Shown: positions 7,002 through 11,252 of the stretch, piece after piece
Numbering within the stretch: the stretch's first letter is position 1
Layout of the letters: each line of letters begins with the position of its first letter
NCBI GenBank assembly: GCA_965369325.1
Contig: CBDUQI010000193.1
Location: 1 to 11,252 of the forward strand
Length of the DNA stretch: 11,252 nt
Reading direction: 5' to 3'
Origin: CBDUQI01 sp965369325
GTDB lineage: Bacteria > Pseudomonadota > Gammaproteobacteria > Steroidobacterales > JBCBZW01
Notes under the pieces: model-generated
Seen by the model: only the letters and a program-made list of their open reading frames with translations
Database searches by the model: none
What the model was told of the DNA's origin: nothing
Made by a program: the position numbers and the translations under genes

Positions 7002-8188
7002 GGACGGTCCTGCTCGTCGGCGGCGTCTTCATCTGGCTGATCGTCGATGTAGCCGACTATCTCCAGCCCGAATCCGGAGATGGCGTGCATACGCTTGGGT
7101 GCGCTCATCACCTGCATCCGTCTAACGCCCACATCACGCAAAATCTGTGCGCCGATGCCGTAGGTGCGCAACTCCTGCGGGGTGCTCTCCTCGGTGCTGG
7201 GGATCTCCCCCTCCTCGTTGAGCGAGGCGAGCAATTGGCGGGGGTCTTCGTTCTCGCGCAACACCACAATCACGCCTTTGCCTTCCTCGGCAATGCGCTT
7301 CATGGCGCTGCGCAAGGGCCATCCCAGTTGCTCCCAGGTAACGCCGATGACATCGCCCAGCGTATCTTGCACATGTACCCGCACGGGCGTCGGGCTGAGC
7401 GGATCCACCTCGCCGCGCACCAGCGCCAGATGCACATTGTGATGCACGTGATCTTCATAGCAATGCAACTGAAAATCACCAAACTCGGTGGGCACCGTGC
7501 GGCTTAGCATCCGCTCGACCGAAGGCTCGTTACGCAAGCGATAGGCGATCAGATCGGCGATGGTCCCAACCCGAAGGCCGTGTTCTTCGGCAAACACATC
7601 CAGGTCTGCACGGCGCGCCATACTGCCGTCCTCGCGCAGGACCTCGACGATAACCGCAGCGGCCTCGCTTCCGGACAGGCGGGCCAGATCGCAGCCAGCC
7701 TCGGTATGGCCCGCGCGGGTAAGCACGCCGCCGGCCTGAGCTTTGAGCGGAAAAATATGCCCGGGCTGCACCAGATCTTCGGGCTGCGCGTCCGCCGCCA
7801 CCGCGGCCAACACCGTGCGTGCACGATCGTGCGCCGAGATGCCAGTGGTGACCCCCTGCGCCGCTTCGATCGAAATGGTGAAGTTGGTGCCGTGCTGCTG
7901 ATCGGTGTCGGTCACCATCAGCGGCAAACGCAACTGCTTGCACCGCTCACCGGTGAGCGTCAGGCAGATTAGGCCGCGTCCGTAGCGCGCCATGAAATTG
8001 ATGTCTTCCGGGCGCACCTTGCTCGCCAGCATGAGCAGATCACCCTCGTTCTCACGGCTTTCATCATCCATGATGATCACCATCTTGCCCTCGCGCAGAT
8101 CCTCAAGAATGCTCTCGATAGAGCTGGATGTGGGATGGCTCGCCGGGACCGCTCTTACGGGGCCGGTATTGGGTTTTTGCGCTTTCAT
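6998..8188 (-). CDS. ribBA: 3,4-dihydroxy-2-butanone 4-phosphate synthase with degenerate GTP cyclohydrolase II-like domain (RibBX type)
   Basis: The N-terminal domain (about 20-220) is an intact RibB, converting ribulose 5-phosphate to 3,4-dihydroxy-2-butanone 4-phosphate. It has DDESRENEGD (41-50), GVTTGISAHDR (112-122), PGHIFPL (142-148) and GGVLTRAGHTEA (153-164). The C-terminal domain (about 228-382) aligns with RibA but lacks its active site. The three zinc cysteines of E. coli RibA (Cys54, Cys65, Cys67) fall at Asp275, Glu286 and Leu288, and the HRQEGR segment is replaced by LRENEDPRQ. This matches the known RibBX arrangement, in which the second domain has no GTP cyclohydrolase activity, so a separate ribA is expected elsewhere. 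An acidic tail (DDQPDEDAADEQD) ends the protein. The start is 9 nt after the ribE stop with a poor Shine-Dalgarno. Automatic annotation would probably call it bifunctional. Confidence 0.95.
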   Translation of the reverse strand: MKAQKPNTGPVRAVPASHPTSSSIESILEDLREGKMVIIMDDESRENEGDLLMLASKVRPEDINFMARYGRGLICLTLTGERCKQLRLPLMVTDTDQQHGTNFTISIEAAQGVTTGISAHDRARTVLAAVAADAQPEDLVQPGHIFPLKAQAGGVLTRAGHTEAGCDLARLSGSEAAAVIVEVLREDGSMARRADLDVFAEEHGLRVGTIADLIAYRLRNEPSVERMLSRTVPTEFGDFQLHCYEDHVHHNVHLALVRGEVDPLSPTPVRVHVQDTLGDVIGVTWEQLGWPLRSAMKRIAEEGKGVIVVLRENEDPRQLLASLNEEGEIPSTEESTPQELRTYGIGAQILRDVGVRRMQVMSAPKRMHAISGFGLEIVGYIDDQPDEDAADEQDRP

Positions 8189-8197
8189 TGCACCATT

Positions 8198-8830
8198 CTA
8201 TGTGATCGAGTGTTGGTAATCGACGCTGACAGTGCCAAGGCCTTGCTGCAGCAGGCGGGCGACGTAGCGCGCCAGCATGTCCACCTCTAGATTCACCTGA
8301 CGACCCGGCGCATACTCGCCAATGATCGTGACCTCCCAGGTGTGCGGGATAATGTTCACTTCAAAACGATCCGCCAGCACGCGATTGACCGTGAGGCTGG
8401 TGCCATCAATCGTAATCGAACCCTTCGCGGCCACCAGCGGTGCCAGCGCAGGCGGCAGGCCGATCTGCAGCCGCTGAGAACGCGCGTCCTGCTCGATTTC
8501 AAGCACCTTTGCCATCGCATCCACGTGCCCAGACACCAGATGCCCGCCCAGCGGATCGCCCGCGCGCAGGGCCGACTCCAGATTCACCTTGTCGCCTGGC
8601 GCAAGGCTGCCCAGCGTGGTCAGCGAGAGGGTCTCGTTGGAGGCATCGAAGGCAAGCTGCGCACCAGCAATCTCCACCACCGTGAGGCACACCCCGTTAA
8701 TCGCGATGCTGTCGCCAGCGGCCACTTGCGCCAGTGCCAGGCCGCCACAATCGATCTGCATACGCACATCGCCGCCGCGTGGCTGCAACTGCACCACTTG
8801 GCCCAGCGCCTGAATAATCCCGGTAAACAT
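8198..8830 (-). CDS. ribE: Riboflavin synthase alpha chain
   Basis: This enzyme dismutates two 6,7-dimethyl-8-ribityllumazine molecules into riboflavin and the pyrimidine substrate of RibH. The 210 residues contain the two expected lumazine-binding barrel repeats, roughly 1-97 and 98-190. The first begins with the hallmark MFTGIIQALGQV and contains GDSIAINGVCLTV and SNETL. The second contains GGHLVSGHVD, GSITIDGTSLTVN and IIPHTWE. The start is fixed by the conserved MFTG and by a perfect AGGAGG Shine-Dalgarno 6 nt upstream. In E. coli nomenclature the equivalent gene is called ribC or ribE. It follows ribD after 77 nt, the largest gap inside the riboflavin block, and precedes ribBA by 9 nt. 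Confidence 0.97.
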   Translation of the reverse strand: MFTGIIQALGQVVQLQPRGGDVRMQIDCGGLALAQVAAGDSIAINGVCLTVVEIAGAQLAFDASNETLSLTTLGSLAPGDKVNLESALRAGDPLGGHLVSGHVDAMAKVLEIEQDARSQRLQIGLPPALAPLVAAKGSITIDGTSLTVNRVLADRFEVNIIPHTWEVTIIGEYAPGRQVNLEVDMLARYVARLLQQGLGTVSVDYQHSIT

Positions 8831-8836
8831 GTGCTT

Positions 8837-8842
8837 CCTCCT
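8837..8842 (-). promoter_or_regulatory. Consensus Shine-Dalgarno of ribE
   Basis: The minus strand reads AGGAGG with 6 nt to the ribE ATG at 8830. It is the strongest ribosome binding site in the riboflavin block, where most other genes rely on overlaps. Confidence 0.75.
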
Positions 8843-8874
8843 GGGGACGCCGCGGTAAACCGCCGCCGCCGTCA

Positions 8875-8903
8875 GCCCGGGCCTGCCCGGACGTCAATCC
8901 GGG
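8875..8903 (-). repeat. Palindromes in the ribD-ribE spacer
   Basis: Two perfect GC-rich inverted repeats lie just after the ribD stop. CCCGGA/TCCGGG is a 6-bp stem with a 6-nt loop (8886-8903), and GCCCGGGC is an 8-bp palindrome (8875-8882). No T-run follows on the minus strand, so this is not an intrinsic terminator. It may stabilise mRNA or tune ribE translation. The spacer (77 nt) is too short for an FMN riboswitch and lacks its conserved boxes. Confidence 0.4.
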
Positions 8904-8907
8904 GCAA

Positions 8908-10026
8908 TTATGGCTCGCTTTGTGGGTGCAGCGTGATACGCAGATCGGCGCCAATCTGGCGTACATCTGTAATCCTCAACGCACGACGATCCCCCATCTG
9001 CCTCAGCCAGGGCGTATCGAACGACGGGCGGGTCTGGTTGCCCATCACCAGCGGCGCCATGAACAGCCCCAACTCATTCACCAGCCCGGCCTGCAACAAT
9101 TCACCGTTCAGTGTCGCGCCCGCCTCCACCATCCCCTGATTCAGGCCCAAATCGCCGGGCGTATCCAACGCCTGACCCAGGGCCAGGCGGCCGTCGCTGG
9201 CGGCCGGTACTTTGTGCAGCGTCGCACCCGCGCCGGTGAGCGCTGCCGCCCGGGTCTCATCGGCACTGCTGTGCAGGATGTGCACCGGGCCATCCAGCGA
9301 GAGCAATCGCGCATCAGCCGGCGTGCGCAACGCGCTATCCAGCACCACCCGCGCGGGCGGCTGCCAGCGCGGCTCTGGCGACAGGCGCACGTTCAGCGAC
9401 GGGTTGTCGGCCAGCACGGTCCCCACACCAGTGAGCACCGCAGAGGCAGCCGATCGCATCTGTTGCACCTGCGCGCGCGCGGGCGCACCGGTAATCCACT
9501 TGGCGCTGCCATCGGCCATGGCGCTCGCCCCATCCAGGCTGGATGCCAGTTTCACCTGTACAAACGGCCGGCCACGGGTCTGGCGACTGAAAAACCCCCG
9601 GTTCAGCACGCGAGCCTGCGCCAGCATACAGCCGCTGCGGCTGTGCACGCCCGCGCCCTGCAGGGCCTTCAATCCCCGGCCTGCTACCTGTGGATTGGGG
9701 TCCTGCACCGCCGCCACCACTTGTTGCACCCCGGCCCTAATCAGGGCATCCGCACAGGGCGGGGTACGGCCGACGTGCGAACAAGGCTCCAGCGTCACGT
9801 AAGCCGTCGCACCGCGCGCCTGCTCGCCAGCAGCGGCCAACGCATGCACCTCCGCATGCGGGGTGCCGGCCGCGTGATGCCAGCCCTCGCCCACCCGCTT
9901 ACCGTCACGCACCAGCACGCAGCCCACGCGTGGGTTGGGATCGGCTGCGTTGTCCACTTTTGCCGCCAACGACAATGCATACGCCATGTGCTGGTGATCG
10001 GTGGATGAAAACGCCTCTTCGCTCAT
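8908..10026 (-). CDS. ribD: Bifunctional diaminohydroxyphosphoribosylaminopyrimidine deaminase / 5-amino-6-(5-phosphoribosylamino)uracil reductase
   Basis: RibD carries out the second and third steps of riboflavin synthesis: deamination of the pyrimidine, then NADPH-dependent reduction of the ribose. The N-terminal cytidine-deaminase-like domain (about 8-145) shows the zinc motif HAEVHAL (57-63) and PCSHVGRTPPC (81-91), giving His57, Cys82 and Cys91 as ligands and Glu59 as the proton shuttle. The C-terminal reductase domain (about 153-368) has RPFVQVKLASSLDG (153-166), TGVGTVLADNP (199-209) and GMVEAGATL (298-306). The length of 372 is normal. The ATG at 10026 overlaps the nrdR stop as ATGA. 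Unusually, an A7 tract sits 6-12 nt before the start in place of a clear Shine-Dalgarno, so translation may depend on ribosomes finishing nrdR. Confidence 0.96.
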   Translation of the reverse strand: MSEEAFSSTDHQHMAYALSLAAKVDNAADPNPRVGCVLVRDGKRVGEGWHHAAGTPHAEVHALAAAGEQARGATAYVTLEPCSHVGRTPPCADALIRAGVQQVVAAVQDPNPQVAGRGLKALQGAGVHSRSGCMLAQARVLNRGFFSRQTRGRPFVQVKLASSLDGASAMADGSAKWITGAPARAQVQQMRSAASAVLTGVGTVLADNPSLNVRLSPEPRWQPPARVVLDSALRTPADARLLSLDGPVHILHSSADETRAAALTGAGATLHKVPAASDGRLALGQALDTPGDLGLNQGMVEAGATLNGELLQAGLVNELGLFMAPLVMGNQTRPSFDTPWLRQMGDRRALRITDVRQIGADLRITLHPQSEP

Positions 10027-10610
10027 CGTCCGTTTTTTTCCGGGGTGTGGGTGGGCGCCGCTTTACCCGACGTCTTTTGGATGCCCGAGGCAGGCTCGGC
10101 GGGCGCGGGCACATCTGGCAGCAGCGACATCTGCTCTTCGTTCAAGGCCAGCGAGCGAGTGCGCGCTTCAATCCGCTCAATCTCATCACGAAATGCCTCG
10201 ATGTCTTCAAAACTGCGATACACCGATGCAAACCGTACATAGCCCACTTGGTCCAGTTCATGCAGCTCGTTCATCACATGCTCGCCCAGAATGCGCGAGG
10301 GCAGCTCCCGCTCCCCGGTGGCCCGAAGCGCATGCGTAATCCGTTGGATGGCGGCCTCGATCGCCGCGTTGCTGACCGGGCGCTTTTCCAGCGCCTTAGC
10401 AAAGCCACGGCGCAGTTTCTCCTCATCGAAGGGCTGGCGACGGCCATCACGCTTAACCAGCGCCGGCATCACCAGTTGCGCCGTCTCGAAGGTGGTAAAG
10501 CGCTCACCGCAACGCAAGCACTCGCGGCGCCGGCGCACCTGCTGGCCTTCGCCAGCCAGACGCGAGTCGGTGACCTTGGTTTCCTCGTTGGCACAAAATG
10601 GACAATGCAT
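10023..10610 (-). CDS. nrdR: Transcriptional repressor NrdR
   Basis: NrdR represses ribonucleotide reductase operons in response to ATP/dATP. The protein starts with the zinc ribbon MHCPFC...CLRC (Cys3, Cys6, Cys31, Cys34), followed by GERFTTFE and an ATP-cone domain (about 49-139) containing KRDGRRQPFDEEKL and VGYVRFASVYRSF. The family is usually near 150 residues. This one has 195, with a low-complexity Ala/Pro/Lys tail (about 165-195) that I do not recognise. The ATG at 10610 gives the invariant MHCPFC start, though its Shine-Dalgarno is poor. nrdR leads the riboflavin operon, as in many gammaproteobacteria, and overlaps ribD by 4 nt. No NrdR box pair is evident in this window, so its targets lie elsewhere. 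Confidence 0.96.
   Translation of the reverse strand: MHCPFCANEETKVTDSRLAGEGQQVRRRRECLRCGERFTTFETAQLVMPALVKRDGRRQPFDEEKLRRGFAKALEKRPVSNAAIEAAIQRITHALRATGERELPSRILGEHVMNELHELDQVGYVRFASVYRSFEDIEAFRDEIERIEARTRSLALNEEQMSLLPDVPAPAEPASGIQKTSGKAAPTHTPEKNGR
10032..10038 (-). other. Slippery heptamer A AAA AAC at the nrdR/ribD junction
   Basis: The last nrdR codons read GAA AAA AAC GGA CGA TGA, so the heptamer fits the X XXY YYZ pattern in the nrdR frame. A -1 slip would bypass the nrdR stop and continue into the ribD frame through its ATG, giving an NrdR-RibD fusion. The motif is seen directly. Actual frameshifting is not shown, and A AAA AAC is less slippery in E. coli than A AAA AAG. Confidence 0.3.
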
Positions 10611-10642
10611 GGCTTAAACGACTTGATTTTCAACCTTTTCGA

Positions 10643-10657
10643 AGCTTGCAACAAGCT
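10643..10657. repeat. Inverted repeat AGCTTG-CAA-CAAGCT, possible operator
   Basis: A perfect 6-bp dyad with a 3-bp centre sits in the middle of the divergent intergenic region and contains the putative ettA -35 (TTGCAA, 10646-10651). Its position would allow one regulator to affect both directions. I cannot match it to a known operator. Confidence 0.4.
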
Positions 10658-10674
10658 ACCACAGCGCTTATGGT
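10646..10674 (+). promoter_or_regulatory. Putative sigma70-type promoter of ettA
   Basis: TTGCAA (10646-10651) and TATGGT (10669-10674) are separated by 17 bp. Each matches four of six consensus positions. The predicted transcript would start near 10681, leaving a leader of about 24 nt before the ATG at 10705. Confidence 0.4.
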
Positions 10675-10704
10675 GCGCCCACTTTTTCCAACGGGTGAGA
10701 GTCG

Positions 10705-11252
10705 ATGGCACAGTACGTATACACCATGAACCGGGTCTCCAAGGTGGTGCCGCCCAAGCGCACCATCCTGCGGGACATTTCGCTCAGTTTCTTCCCAGGC
10801 GCCAAGATCGGGGTATTGGGACTGAACGGCGCGGGCAAGTCCACGCTACTGCGGATCATGGCCGGACTGGATACCGAAATCGACGGCGAGGCGCGCCCGC
10901 AGGCCGGCATCAACGTGGGCTTTTTGCCGCAGGAACCACAGCTGGATTCCGCCAAGGACGTGCGCGGCAATGTGGAAGAAGGCGTCGCCGAGTTGAAGCA
11001 ACAACTCACCGACTTCGACGAGCTCAGCATGAAGTTCTCCGAACCCATGTCTGACGATGAGATGAACAAACTGCTGGAGCAGCAGGCCAAGCTACAAGAC
11101 GCCATCGAGGCGGCCAACGGCTGGGAGCTAGACCGCAAACTGGATATCGCGGCCGACGCCCTGCGCCTACCGCCCTGGGACGCCAACGTCGATCAGCTCT
11201 CCGGCGGCGAACGCCGTCGCGTCGCCCTGTGCCGCCTGCTGCTGTCCGAGCC
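10705..11252 (+). CDS. ettA: Energy-dependent translational throttle protein EttA (ABC-F ATPase), 3' truncated by window edge
   Basis: EttA is a soluble ABC-F ATPase that binds the ribosomal E site and gates entry into elongation according to the ATP/ADP ratio. The reading frame is open to the end of the window (182 complete codons of roughly 555 expected). It starts MAQYVYTMNRVSKVVPPKR, nearly identical to the E. coli N-terminus. The first ABC domain shows Walker A GLNGAGKST (39-47), Q-loop segment GFLPQEPQL (72-80), an inserted charged helical arm region (about 84-140), and signature LSGGERRRVALCRLLL (165-180). A GGGTGAGAG stretch 3-11 nt before the ATG serves as ribosome binding site. The second ABC domain and the P-site tRNA interaction motif lie outside the window. 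Transcription diverges from the riboflavin operon. Confidence 0.95.
   Translation, partial: MAQYVYTMNRVSKVVPPKRTILRDISLSFFPGAKIGVLGLNGAGKSTLLRIMAGLDTEIDGEARPQAGINVGFLPQEPQLDSAKDVRGNVEEGVAELKQQLTDFDELSMKFSEPMSDDEMNKLLEQQAKLQDAIEAANGWELDRKLDIAADALRLPPWDANVDQLSGGERRRVALCRLLLSE

Larger units (their letters stand above)
3108..10610 (-). other. Predicted operon nrdR-ribD-ribE-ribBA-ribH-nusB-thiL-pgpA-kinase
   Basis: Nine co-directional genes have junctions of, in order, 4-nt overlap, 77-nt gap, 9-nt gap, 4-nt overlap, 4-nt overlap, 36-nt gap, 1-nt overlap and 2-nt gap. No minus-strand intrinsic terminator is visible between them. The TIR-NACHT gene, 107 bp further on, may be a tenth member. The order up to pgpA is the well-known gammaproteobacterial one. 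The kinase is an addition. Confidence 0.8.
10611..10704. promoter_or_regulatory. Divergent nrdR / ettA promoter region
   Basis: This 94-bp spacer separates the leftward operon from rightward ettA and is more AT-rich than the genes. It must hold promoters for both directions unless they lie within the coding sequences. On the minus strand only a weak pair (TTGTTG at 10654-10649, GAAAAT at 10631-10626, 17-bp spacing) is visible for nrdR. A second small inverted repeat, TTGA-TTT-TCAA, lies at 10623-10633. Confidence 0.45.

Noticed and set aside
8831..8907. FMN riboswitch before ribE
   Set aside because: The spacer is only 77 nt and lacks the conserved RFN boxes.
8920..10008. Long plus-strand open frame (362 codons) opposite ribD
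   Set aside because: It is antisense to a fully conserved RibD and has a His/Arg/Gln-rich composition typical of complementary frames in GC-rich genes, with no recognisable domain.
9930..11054. Plus-strand open frame of 374 codons spanning nrdR, the spacer and ettA
   Set aside because: It is antisense to nrdR and in a different frame from ettA, which is unmistakable from 10705. The predicted protein has no family features.
10668..11186. Minus-strand open frame opposite ettA
   Set aside because: It is Ser/Ala/Cys-rich antisense of the ABC domain, and it would run into the divergent promoter region.
1..11252. CRISPR array, tRNA or rRNA genes, insertion sequence, DGR reverse transcriptase
   Set aside because: No regularly spaced repeats, no tRNA-like cloverleaf or rRNA sequence in the short spacers, no transposase and no RT motif in any real gene.

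Overview
This is a GC-rich, almost intergenic-free stretch of bacterial chromosome, most likely from a gammaproteobacterium. The order nrdR-ribD-ribE-ribBA-ribH-nusB-thiL-pgpA is the classical gammaproteobacterial riboflavin/NusB/thiamine cluster, and the ettA product is very close to the gammaproteobacterial form. A member of the purple-sulfur or halo-alkaliphilic sulfur-oxidiser lineages (Chromatiales-like) is plausible from the accessory genes and base composition, but this is a guess.

Layout, right to left, because nearly everything is on the minus strand. At the right edge a plus-strand ettA (ABC-F translation factor) runs out of the window. It diverges from nrdR across a 94-bp promoter region (10611-10704). 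From nrdR (10610) leftward, eight housekeeping genes follow with 4-nt ATGA overlaps, a 1-nt TAATG overlap, or short gaps: nrdR, ribD, ribE, a ribBA whose GTP cyclohydrolase half is degenerate (RibBX type), ribH, nusB, thiL and pgpA. Four riboflavin enzymes (RibD, RibB, RibH, RibE) are present. The first pathway enzyme, GTP cyclohydrolase II, must be supplied from elsewhere.

The accessory part follows. A Hanks-type Ser/Thr protein kinase with a C-terminal cyclic-nucleotide-binding domain starts 2 nt after the pgpA stop, with its own Shine-Dalgarno inside pgpA, so it looks like the next cistron of the operon. After 107 bp without an intrinsic terminator comes a 996-residue TIR-NACHT-FGE/C-type-lectin-fold protein (10-3000). 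It is a STAND/NLR-like signalling ATPase with an N-terminal predicted NADase effector and a C-terminal recognition-type domain that has lost the formylglycine-generating cysteines. This is the most likely immune or conflict component of the window.

How the genes may work together: the housekeeping block makes flavin and thiamine cofactors, phosphatidylglycerol and an antitermination factor, with NrdR controlling ribonucleotide reductase. The kinase and the TIR-NACHT protein look like a signalling/defence pair appended to the 3' end of this operon. Their functional link is inferred from adjacency only. The best items for a second look are the TIR-NACHT-FGE protein and its possible diversification, the cNMP-sensing kinase in the riboflavin operon, and an in-frame A AAA AAC slippery heptamer at the nrdR/ribD overlap that would fuse the two proteins by -1 slippage.
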